Origin: a bacterium
Lineage (GTDB): Bacteria; Deinococcota; Deinococci; Deinococcales; Deinococcaceae
Length of the DNA: 64,000 nt
Reading direction: 5' to 3'
NCBI GenBank assembly: GCA_021810505.1
Contig: JAJZIR010000003.1
Span: 76,279 to 140,278, forward strand
Both the position numbers and the translations under genes were made by a program. The notes beneath the pieces are model-generated. The model searched no databases and had not been told where the DNA came from. It saw only the letters and a list, made by a program, of their open reading frames with translations. Shown one piece after another: positions 16,053-22,923 of the stretch. Within the stretch, counting starts at the first letter, position 1; each line of letters begins with the position of its first letter.

Positions 16053-16517
16053 TTAGAAATTCTCTGGACTGCCCGCCGCCCGGCTGTCCAACCAAAAGGT
16101 CGCCGGGCCATCGTTGACCAGAGCCACCTGCATATGCGCCCCGAAACGACCCTCGCAGACGCGCAGGCCGCGACCGCGCAGGGCTTGGTTGTAGGCGCGC
16201 CACAGCGCTTCGGCGAGTCCAGAGGCGGCTGCTTCGGTGAAGTCAGGGCGCCGCCCGCGCCAGAGCTGAGCGTAGAGGGTGAATTGGCTCACCGACAGCA
16301 CCTCGCCGCCGCGCTCGAGGAGTGTGTGCTGCATCTTACCCTGTGCACCAGCAAAGATGCGCAGCTCGGCGGTCTTGGCTGCCAGCCGTTCAGCGTCAGC
16401 CAGCAGGTCCGCCCGGTGCACAGCGACCAAGGCCAGGAGGCCGGGGCCGACCGATCCCAGGAGCTCCCCGTCCACCGAGACCTCCGCTCGGAGCACCCTC
16501 TGCAACAAGGCGCGCAC
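16053..16517 (-). CDS. dtd: D-aminoacyl-tRNA deacylase
   Basis: Removes D-amino acids (and glycine) mischarged on tRNA. The 154-residue protein has both active-site motifs: SQFTLYA near residue 77 and, in place of the usual NxGPVT, NDGPATF near 136. The N-terminus MRALLQRVLRAEVSVDGELLG is typical of the family, supporting GTG 16517 as start. It follows the uracil-DNA glycosylase gene by four bases on the same strand, so the two are co-transcribed. The substitution of Ala for Val in the second motif is minor. Confidence 0.93.
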   Translation of the reverse strand: MRALLQRVLRAEVSVDGELLGSVGPGLLALVAVHRADLLADAERLAAKTAELRIFAGAQGKMQHTLLERGGEVLSVSQFTLYAQLWRGRRPDFTEAAASGLAEALWRAYNQALRGRGLRVCEGRFGAHMQVALVNDGPATFWLDSRAAGSPENF

Positions 16518-16521
16518 GGGA

Positions 16522-17148
16522 TCAGAACAGGGTCGGGCCGGACATCCCGGGAGAGTGTTGACCGTCCAGAACCGCCTTGACCTCGCGGATATCCCGCCAG
16601 GTCAGGCTCTTGGGTCCCCCTACCACCCTGGTCGCGTTCCGCAGCAGGTAAGCCGGGTGGAACATCGGAAGCACCCAGGCGTTCCAGCCCCCTGCGTGGC
16701 GGTAGGGGTACCAGCGCCCCCGGCTGCGGGTGATGCCGTCTTGGATCCCCAGCAGGGACTGGGTGGGCACATTGCCCAGCGTGACGATCAGCTCCGGGCG
16801 CACCAGGTCCATCTGGGTGTCCAGCCAGCCGCGGCAAGCTGCAATCTCGCCGGGTTCCGGGTTGCGGTTCCCGGGCGGGCGGCACTTCACCATGTTGGTG
16901 ATGTAAACCTGGCTGCGCTGCAAGCCGACAGCAGCCAGGATCTGGTCCAGCAGCTGACCGGCCTTCCCGACGAAAGGGCGGCCGGTGGCGTCTTCGTCGG
17001 CCCCCGGTCCCTCCCCCAGCAGCAGCAGGCGGGCGCTGGGATCTCCCTCCCCGAAGACGACCTGCCGGCGCGCCTTGGCCAACTGGCACTTCTGGCAGGA
17101 CGCACAGGAGTGGGCCAGCTGGTCCAACGCTTCAGCGGGCGAGGGCAT
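16522..17148 (-). CDS. Uracil-DNA glycosylase, family 4 (iron-sulfur type)
   Basis: Excises uracil from DNA. The 208-residue protein carries the cluster Cys residues in CASCQKC near residue 15 and in later positions including VKCRPPGN near 88, motif [16 protein letters not shown] near 45 and motif B HPAYLLR near 164. Motif A with a GEGPG start is the family 4 form found in thermophiles and in Deinococcota. It starts inside the upstream gene, overlapping it by 17 bases, and is followed by dtd. Confidence 0.93.
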   Translation of the reverse strand: MPSPAEALDQLAHSCASCQKCQLAKARRQVVFGEGDPSARLLLLGEGPGADEDATGRPFVGKAGQLLDQILAAVGLQRSQVYITNMVKCRPPGNRNPEPGEIAACRGWLDTQMDLVRPELIVTLGNVPTQSLLGIQDGITRSRGRWYPYRHAGGWNAWVLPMFHPAYLLRNATRVVGGPKSLTWRDIREVKAVLDGQHSPGMSGPTLF

Positions 17149-17506
17149 CGAGAGGCGGGCGCTCCCTCCTGGCTTCTCGGCGCAGCTTGGGATCCAGGCC
17201 GACCATCAGGAAAAAATTCTCCAGGGCGTTCTCGCGGCCGCGGATGTCCGGGTACTGGGTGTCCCCGCTACCCGACACGAAGGGCAGCTCCCGGTAGAGC
17301 GCCAGCGCAGCGGCGACCACGTCCTCGGGAGCAGAGCGCTCCGCGCATTCGGCCAGTTCGGTATAGACGGCGCGGCGAGCTTCGGCGTGGCGGCGGACCT
17401 CTTCGGGATGGCTGGATTCGTCTGCGCGCAGCAGGTCCTGCTTGGCGATCCTCCGGTAGTGTTTGAGTCCGCGCACGATCTCCTCGCTGCCCATCAGTTC
17501 CTTCAT
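17132..17506 (-). CDS. Conserved-looking hypothetical protein, 124 residues
   Basis: I do not recognise a family. The protein is soluble, mostly helical, rich in charged residues and lacks a signal peptide. It starts [21 protein letters not shown] and includes a block [20 protein letters not shown] and a basic end. Start ATG 17506 follows AGGAGAGG; the frame is open further upstream but a strong promoter lies there. It is the first gene of a unit with the uracil-DNA glycosylase and dtd, which hints at a role in nucleic-acid maintenance, but that is only context. Confidence 0.75.
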   Translation of the reverse strand: MKELMGSEEIVRGLKHYRRIAKQDLLRADESSHPEEVRRHAEARRAVYTELAECAERSAPEDVVAAALALYRELPFVSGSGDTQYPDIRGRENALENFFLMVGLDPKLRREARRERPPLDALAR

Positions 17507-17565
17507 GGCCACCTCTCCTTCAGACGACGGCTGCGGCTGATTCCAAGCGCTCCCCGATTCCCCAC

Positions 17566-17593
17566 AGTATAAATCGGCCCGCCGGGCTGTCAA
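17566..17593 (-). promoter_or_regulatory. Strong sigma-70-type promoter for the 124-residue protein, UDG and dtd unit
   Basis: On the minus strand TTGACA (17593-17588) and TATACT (17571-17566) are 16 bases apart, followed by a leader of about 55 bases to ATG 17506. Confidence 0.75.
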
Positions 17594-17601
17594 CGGCGCC
17601 C

Positions 17602-17931
17602 TCAGAGCGGGACGTCTGCGTCGAGTTCCTCGCTCTTCAGCAGGCGGTAGGTCCCTTCCAGGCCCGTCTCCAGTTGGTGCTGGGGGGTCACCTCCACCAG
17701 CAACCGCTGCTTGAGCTTAGGGACGTCCAGCCTGGCCAGGAAGACCGAGCGGGGCCTGGGCCCTTCCACCTCCAGGCGGCACTCCCGCAACACCCCAGCG
17801 CCGATGGCCTCTTCGGAGTTGGGGCGGCGCGCGGTCAGCTCGGTGACGATCAGGATGCCGCGCACCCACCAACCTCCCTCCACCAGACGGCCCTCGCAGG
17901 CGAACCCTTGGCTGTAGCTAGCCTCCACCAT
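17602..17931 (-). CDS. Hypothetical protein, 109 residues
   Basis: Not recognised. It is a small soluble protein with alternating hydrophobic strands (GWWVRGILIVTELTA, RSVFLARLDVPKLKQRLLVEV), suggesting a beta-rich fold, and no signal peptide. It is probably translated from a leaderless mRNA: TATGCT lies eight bases before ATG 17931 on the minus strand. It is divergent from the VC0807-like membrane protein gene, with only 42 bases between start codons. Confidence 0.65.
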   Translation of the reverse strand: MVEASYSQGFACEGRLVEGGWWVRGILIVTELTARRPNSEEAIGAGVLRECRLEVEGPRPRSVFLARLDVPKLKQRLLVEVTPQHQLETGLEGTYRLLKSEELDADVPL

Positions 17932-17939
17932 CAGGGCCC

Positions 17940-17945
17940 AGCATA
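17940..17945 (-). promoter_or_regulatory. Leaderless -10 box of the 109-residue protein gene
   Basis: TATGCT on the minus strand, eight bases before ATG 17931; no ribosome binding site. Confidence 0.5.
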
Positions 17946-17961
17946 GCCCAGCCAGCCCAGG

Positions 17962-17967
17962 TAGGCT
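17962..17967 (+). promoter_or_regulatory. Leaderless -10 box of the VC0807-like gene
   Basis: TAGGCT is six bases before GTG 17974 and no ribosome binding site is present. Confidence 0.55.
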
Positions 17968-17973
17968 GGTGCG

Positions 17974-18699
17974 GTGAAGGCGCGGAGCTACCTACCTGCC
18001 CAGCTGGGAAAATTTGCTCTGGACGTGCTCTTCACCCTGGGAATCCCTCTGGCAATCTTGAACTCGCCGCTGCGCCGTCTATCCGGATTCCCGCACTGGA
18101 GCGGTGCGGTGCTGGCCTACCTGCTCTCTGCGCTCGTCCCGGTGGGCTACATCCTGATCGATACGCTGCGCAGCCGCACCCTCAACCCCGTCTCTCTGGT
18201 GCTAGCTAGCTTGGCGCTGCTGGGGGGAGGGCTAGCCTTCCTGCGGATCAGCGGACCCTGGTTCGCCGCCAAGGAGTCGGCGCACGCGATCTTCCTGGCG
18301 GCGGTGACCCTGGGATCCCTGCTGCGGGGGAGGCCGCTGGCCGGAACTTTCGTGCGGGTGGTCTTAGTCCCCAGAAAAGCCCCCGCCCAGCAGGCGGCTC
18401 TGAAAGTCCTACACCGGCCGGAGATCCAGCGCAGCCTGATGCTCGCGACCGGGCTGGTCTGCGCCAAGTCCCTCCTCCTGGCCCTGATCACTTTCCTGGC
18501 CACCGCTGCCCTGGTCACCGCTCCCTTCGGATCGGCTCGCTTCGACGCGGAGCTGGTCACCGCCCACCTCAGGTTGGCCGGCGTATCGCTGATCACCGAC
18601 ACCCTGGGCTACGGCTCCGCCCTAGTCGTCGTCGAACAGGCCCTGCGCAAGCACTTCGGCTTCGGGCGCCTGCTCGGCGGGGAATTCTGGAAGGGTTGA
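17974..18699 (+). CDS. VC0807-family integral membrane protein
   Basis: A 241-residue polytopic membrane protein with about six hydrophobic segments, an early Pro-rich helix (LDVLFTLGIPLAIL) and the internal LVPVGYILIDTLRSRTLNPVS segment typical of VC0807-like proteins. No biochemical role is established for the family. It is convergent with ppk, two bases away. The mRNA is probably leaderless. Confidence 0.75.
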   Translation: MKARSYLPAQLGKFALDVLFTLGIPLAILNSPLRRLSGFPHWSGAVLAYLLSALVPVGYILIDTLRSRTLNPVSLVLASLALLGGGLAFLRISGPWFAAKESAHAIFLAAVTLGSLLRGRPLAGTFVRVVLVPRKAPAQQAALKVLHRPEIQRSLMLATGLVCAKSLLLALITFLATAALVTAPFGSARFDAELVTAHLRLAGVSLITDTLGYGSALVVVEQALRKHFGFGRLLGGEFWKG

Positions 18700-18701
18700 G
18701 C

Positions 18702-20750
18702 TCAGGGCTGCAAGGTACCGTGCCGGCGCATCAGCTCCAGTTGGGCGCTCAAGCCGTCCTGCCCAACCCGCCGGTAGTGGCCATCCCCTAGAAGTACCCA
18801 GGAGCCGGCCTGGTCCCGCCACTGCAGGTCCAAGATCCCCAGGAGTTCTCGGCGGACCCCAGGGTCGCGGACCTGCAGGGCCAGCTCGAAGCGGCGGTCC
18901 AGGTTCCTGGTCATCCAGTCGGCGCTGCTCAGGTAAACCCGGGTGCGGCGCCCGACCCCGAAAGCCCAGATGCGGGCATGCTCCAAAAAGCGCCCCAGCA
19001 GGCTGTGCACCTCAATGGTCTCGGATAGGCCGGGAACCCCCGGCCTCAGGCAGCAGACCCCCCGCACGATCAGCTGGACGCGAACCCCACAGCGGGCGGC
19101 CCGGTACAGCTGCGCGATCAGCGCGGGGTCGGTCAGGCTGTTCATCTTGGCTAGGATTCGGGCCGGTAAGCCGGACCGGGCCTGGTCGGCCTCGCGGCCG
19201 ATCAGCTCGGTCAGGTAACCGCGCAGGGCCTCAGGGGCGACTACCAGGCGCCGGTAGCGCACCCTGGCGTAGCCGGTGAGGTGGTTGAACAGAGCGCTGG
19301 CGTCTTGGCCGATCAGAGGGTCTGCGGTCAGCAGCGCGACGTCGGTGTAGATCCCAGCGGTCACCGGGTTGTAGTTACCAGTCCCGACGTGGACGTAGCG
19401 GCGCAGGCCGCCGGCTTCGCGGCGGACCACCAGGAGGATCTTGGCGTGGGTCTTGAGGCCGGGAAGCCCGTACACCACGTGGACGCCAGCCTGCTCCAAC
19501 ATCCTGGCCCAGCTGATGTTGCGCAGCTCGTCGAAGCGAGCTTTCAGTTCGACCAGGGCGACCACCTGCTTGCCGGCCTCCGCCGCCCGGATCAGGGTGT
19601 TGAGGATGCGGGGATCGTTACCGGTCCGGTAGAGGGTCTGCTTGATGGCCAAGACGTCCGGATCCTCCGCGGCGCTCTGCAGAAAACCCATTACCGCCTC
19701 GAAGGACTGGTAGGGGTGGTGGAGCAAGACGTCGTGATCTTGCAGGGTCGCGAAGACGCCCTCTTCCCCTTCCAGGTCAACCTGCTCCGGAAGGTAGCTA
19801 GGGTCGTGCGCCCCAGGGCCAGCCGGCTTGGCGGCCTCGGCCAGCAGGTCAGCTAATCCCAGGGGGGCGGGCAGGACGAAGACCTCCTGGGAGCCGACCT
19901 CCAACCACTCGATGAGGTCAGCCAGGACATCTTCCGGCATGCTGGTGTCGACCTCTAGGCGGACCACCGGGCCGAAACGGCGGCGGCGCAACCCGTCCTC
20001 GACGGTGGCCAGCAGGTCCTCGGCCTCGTCCTCGTCGAACTCGTAGTCGGTATTCCTGGTCACCCGGAAGGGGTAGCTGCCGAGCACCCGGCGGCCGCGA
20101 AACAGCTCGCTCAGGTGCAGGGCGATCACCTCCTCCAGCCACAGGCAAGCCCCTCCGGGCAGGCGGAACAGCCGGTCGAGCGGCCCGACTGGGATCTTGA
20201 CCCTGGCGAACTCCGGCTGGTCTCCCTGCCCATCCAGGACCACCGCCAGGTTGAGGGACAGGTTGCTGATGTAGGGGAAGGGGTGGCTGGGATCGACCGC
20301 CAGAGGGGTGAGCACTGGCTGGATCTCTTCGAGGTAGCGGGCCCGCAGCTGGGCCCGCTGGTCGGCCGAGAGCTGGTCTGGGTGGCTCAGGACCAGACCA
20401 ACGCCGGCGGATTTATCCAAAATCCCGCCCAGGACTCGGTGCATATCCCGCAGCATGGCCAGGGCCCCGCTGCGGATCCCCTGCAGGTTCTGCTCCAGGG
20501 TCAAGCCGTCGGGGCTGGCGGACCGCAGACCTAATCGGACCTGGCGGTGGAGCCCTGCGACCCGGACCATGAAAAACTCGTCCAGGTTGGCCGCCGCGAT
20601 GGCCAGGAACTTGAGCGCCTCGTAGACCGGCAGGCCAGGCCGCTCCGCCTCGGCCAGGACCCGCCAGTTGAACTCCAGCCAGGAGAGCTCGCGGTTGAGG
20701 TAGGACTGGGGAGCATCTGGATCCAAGGGAACATCGGGAGAAGGGCGCAT
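18702..20750 (-). CDS. ppk: Polyphosphate kinase 1
   Basis: Reversibly polymerises the terminal phosphate of ATP into polyphosphate. The 682-residue protein begins SYLNRELSWLEFNWRVL and shows the autophosphorylated His region KTHAKILLV and the motif YVHVGTGNYNP, with the two phospholipase-D-like C-terminal domains. I prefer ATG 20750, which matches the family N-terminus. An in-frame ATG at 20786 would add 12 residues, but it lies inside a TAGAAT box (20790-20785) that could itself be a promoter. The gene follows the TauE fusion closely, so it may also be read from the molybdoenzyme operon. Confidence 0.94.
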   Translation of the reverse strand: MRPSPDVPLDPDAPQSYLNRELSWLEFNWRVLAEAERPGLPVYEALKFLAIAAANLDEFFMVRVAGLHRQVRLGLRSASPDGLTLEQNLQGIRSGALAMLRDMHRVLGGILDKSAGVGLVLSHPDQLSADQRAQLRARYLEEIQPVLTPLAVDPSHPFPYISNLSLNLAVVLDGQGDQPEFARVKIPVGPLDRLFRLPGGACLWLEEVIALHLSELFRGRRVLGSYPFRVTRNTDYEFDEDEAEDLLATVEDGLRRRRFGPVVRLEVDTSMPEDVLADLIEWLEVGSQEVFVLPAPLGLADLLAEAAKPAGPGAHDPSYLPEQVDLEGEEGVFATLQDHDVLLHHPYQSFEAVMGFLQSAAEDPDVLAIKQTLYRTGNDPRILNTLIRAAEAGKQVVALVELKARFDELRNISWARMLEQAGVHVVYGLPGLKTHAKILLVVRREAGGLRRYVHVGTGNYNPVTAGIYTDVALLTADPLIGQDASALFNHLTGYARVRYRRLVVAPEALRGYLTELIGREADQARSGLPARILAKMNSLTDPALIAQLYRAARCGVRVQLIVRGVCCLRPGVPGLSETIEVHSLLGRFLEHARIWAFGVGRRTRVYLSSADWMTRNLDRRFELALQVRDPGVRRELLGILDLQWRDQAGSWVLLGDGHYRRVGQDGLSAQLELMRRHGTLQP

Positions 20751-20799
20751 AGGGTAGGGCGCGAGAACCGCCCGCGCCTCCCCCATTCTATGCGCCAGC

Positions 20800-22050
20800 T
20801 CAGCCCAGCAGCCCCAGGCCCCGCAGCAGCATATTCAGGGCGACCAGAACGATGATCGGGACGAAGATGCGCTTGACCCACACGTTGGACAAGCCGGTCA
20901 GGGTCACCGCGCCGACGGTCGCGCCGATCAGCACCCCCAAGGCGACCGGAGCTGCGATCAACGGGTCGATGTCGCCGCGCTGGAAGTAGATCCCGGCGCT
21001 GGCGGCAGCGGTCACCCCGATCATGAAGTTGCTGGTGGTGGTCGAGACCTTCATGGGTAAGCGCATGGCCGTATCCATAGCCAAGACCTTGAAGGTCCCG
21101 CTCCCGATGCCCAGCAACCCGGAGATCAGGCCAGCGACATACATCATCCCGAAACCGGCTGGGACGTGGCTGACCTGGTAGGGCACCTCGCGGTGCATGC
21201 GGTGATCCGGGTAGGTCGAGGCGAGCCGGAGGCGCTGAGCGAAGCGATCGTCCTTCACGCCCTGAGGCAGCTCCTCGCCGAGCTTGGCGACCAGGGGGAG
21301 CGCCGAGATCATCAAGACCACCCCGAAGACGATGAACAGCACGCTGGCGTTGAGCACCGCCGAGAGCAGGGCGCCGCAGATGGCTCCCAGGGTCGTGGCG
21401 ATCTCCAGGAACATCCCCACCCGCAGGTTAGTCATGTGGTCCCGGACGTAGGCGGCGGCGGCCCCGCTGGAGGTGGCGATCACCGAGACGATGGAGGCTC
21501 CGATGGCGATCCCGAAGGGCACGTGGAAGATCAGGGTCAGGATCGGGACGATGAAGACCCCACCGCCCAGCCCTACCAGGGCGCCGATCAGGCCCGCCGC
21601 CACGGAGGAGAGCAGCATCTCGAAGAAGAAGAGGAGGGAGCTGTTGTGCAGGTTGTAGAGGGTAGCCTGGCTGCCGGAGCCGACCACGAAGATGCTGAAC
21701 AGCAAGATGATCAGGACCAGCAGGGTGATCAGGACGTAGGCCCGGTCGCGCTCGACCGCGAAGGCCAGGATGGAGATGGCCACCCGCAGGACCGGGGTGG
21801 CCAGCAGGATCACTAGGCCCAGAGCGACGATGGCCAGGGGTTGTCCCTGCAACAGGGCACTCCAGACCCCGCTGAGGCTGTGCAGTTGGCTGAAGCCCGA
21901 GGAGAGTTGCCCTGTAAGCCTCCGGATATAGAAGTCCGCGATTCCGAGCAGGATCACGGCGGCACTGACCACCACGCCGCCGCGCAGAACGCCGCTGACG
22001 ATCAGCTCGGTCTGCCGTACCACGCTGCCTTGGGCCGGGGTGGCCTTCAT
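20800..22050 (-). CDS. DUF1634-TauE/SafE fusion, probable sulfite/sulfonate-type exporter
   Basis: A 416-residue membrane protein joining two families usually encoded by adjacent genes. Residues about 1-115 are a DUF1634-like part with three membrane segments (LRGGVVVSAAVILLGIADF, VAISILAFAVERDRAYV). The rest is a TauE/SafE permease with its two internal repeats, recognised by LIGALVGLGGGVFIVPILTL near 158 and LISGLLGIGSGTFKVLAMD near 300. TauE/SafE proteins export sulfite, sulfoacetate or related anions. The start ATG 22050 overlaps the TorD stop in an ATGA, with GGAGG upstream, tying the transporter to the molybdoenzyme operon. Confidence 0.87.
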   Translation of the reverse strand: MKATPAQGSVVRQTELIVSGVLRGGVVVSAAVILLGIADFYIRRLTGQLSSGFSQLHSLSGVWSALLQGQPLAIVALGLVILLATPVLRVAISILAFAVERDRAYVLITLLVLIILLFSIFVVGSGSQATLYNLHNSSLLFFFEMLLSSVAAGLIGALVGLGGGVFIVPILTLIFHVPFGIAIGASIVSVIATSSGAAAAYVRDHMTNLRVGMFLEIATTLGAICGALLSAVLNASVLFIVFGVVLMISALPLVAKLGEELPQGVKDDRFAQRLRLASTYPDHRMHREVPYQVSHVPAGFGMMYVAGLISGLLGIGSGTFKVLAMDTAMRLPMKVSTTTSNFMIGVTAAASAGIYFQRGDIDPLIAAPVALGVLIGATVGAVTLTGLSNVWVKRIFVPIIVLVALNMLLRGLGLLG

Positions 22051-22922
22051 TCCGCTGTCCTCCGTCGTAGCCATTCTCGTCTCTCCTTAGGGGGTCCCGC
22101 CGGGCCGCCGCGCACAGCTCGCAGCAATTGAGCCCTGCCGCGATCCGCCAGGCCCTGCCAGTGCTCGGCGATAGGTCCGAGCCAGCTCAGATGCCTCAAC
22201 TCGGCCGACCACTCCCCGGCTAACTCGGAGAGGGCCTGCAAGGTGGGCAGCGGAGCCGCTCTGAGCAGTCCAGCCAGCAAGGAAACGCGCCCCCCGAAAG
22301 CGGGTAGGCCCTCCGAACGGCTCAGGTCGATCAGAAGCTGGCGAGTTAGCCACAGACCGCTGCGGGCAGGAGACAGGAGTTGGGACGCCACCGCCTGCAG
22401 CGAAGCCTCCCAATCGACCGGCGGGTACACCGGCAACACCTCCGCCCGACAGAACACCGACATCTTCGCCTCACCGAGCATCGCGTCCGAGAGCTCCGCG
22501 CACCAGGGCCGGAATCCACCCGGAACGACCCGCACCAGTGTACTCAAATAGAGCGGGACCCAGGGCAACAGGTGTTCCCAGACCAGCGTCTCCCGCAGGT
22601 GGCGAAAGGTCTGGCGCTGGCGGCCGACCGCCTCTCCGTCGGCCAACCAGGCCAACAGGTCCAGCAAGCTGGCCAGGTGGTCGGGTTCAGGCGGGATGGG
22701 CAGGTCCAGGACCTGGAAGAAACCGGCGGCTCGCTGGCGCAGCTCTCCCCCGATCTCACCCGACGGGCTCAGGTAGCGCGAGGCGTAGGGCGGCAGGTCC
22801 AGATCGAACAGCGCGGTGCGCTGCTCGGCGGTCAGCGGGATGACGCCCAAAGCGGCGGCCAGCTCCGGCCGGCTCGGTGCTGCCGGGCCGATCAGGTAGG
22901 CCAGGGCGCGGTAGAGCTCCAC
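22047..22922 (-). CDS. TorD/DmsD-family molybdoenzyme chaperone
   Basis: A 291-residue all-helical protein. It opens LYRALAYLIGPAAPSRPELAAAL, has a central VWEHLLPWVPLYLSTLVRV segment in place of the family EPxDH-containing helix, and is somewhat longer than the usual 200-230 residues. Members bind the apo catalytic subunit and help insert the molybdopterin cofactor. It starts one base after the stop of the catalytic subunit gene and overlaps the transporter gene by four bases. The assignment rests on the pattern and the operon. Confidence 0.78.
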   Translation of the reverse strand: MELYRALAYLIGPAAPSRPELAAALGVIPLTAEQRTALFDLDLPPYASRYLSPSGEIGGELRQRAAGFFQVLDLPIPPEPDHLASLLDLLAWLADGEAVGRQRQTFRHLRETLVWEHLLPWVPLYLSTLVRVVPGGFRPWCAELSDAMLGEAKMSVFCRAEVLPVYPPVDWEASLQAVASQLLSPARSGLWLTRQLLIDLSRSEGLPAFGGRVSLLAGLLRAAPLPTLQALSELAGEWSAELRHLSWLGPIAEHWQGLADRGRAQLLRAVRGGPAGPPKERREWLRRRTAE

Positions 22923-22923
22923 T

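Noticed and set aside
18622..20855. Insertion sequence or phage origin for the ppk/membrane-protein region
   Set aside because: No transposase, terminal inverted repeats or change in composition.
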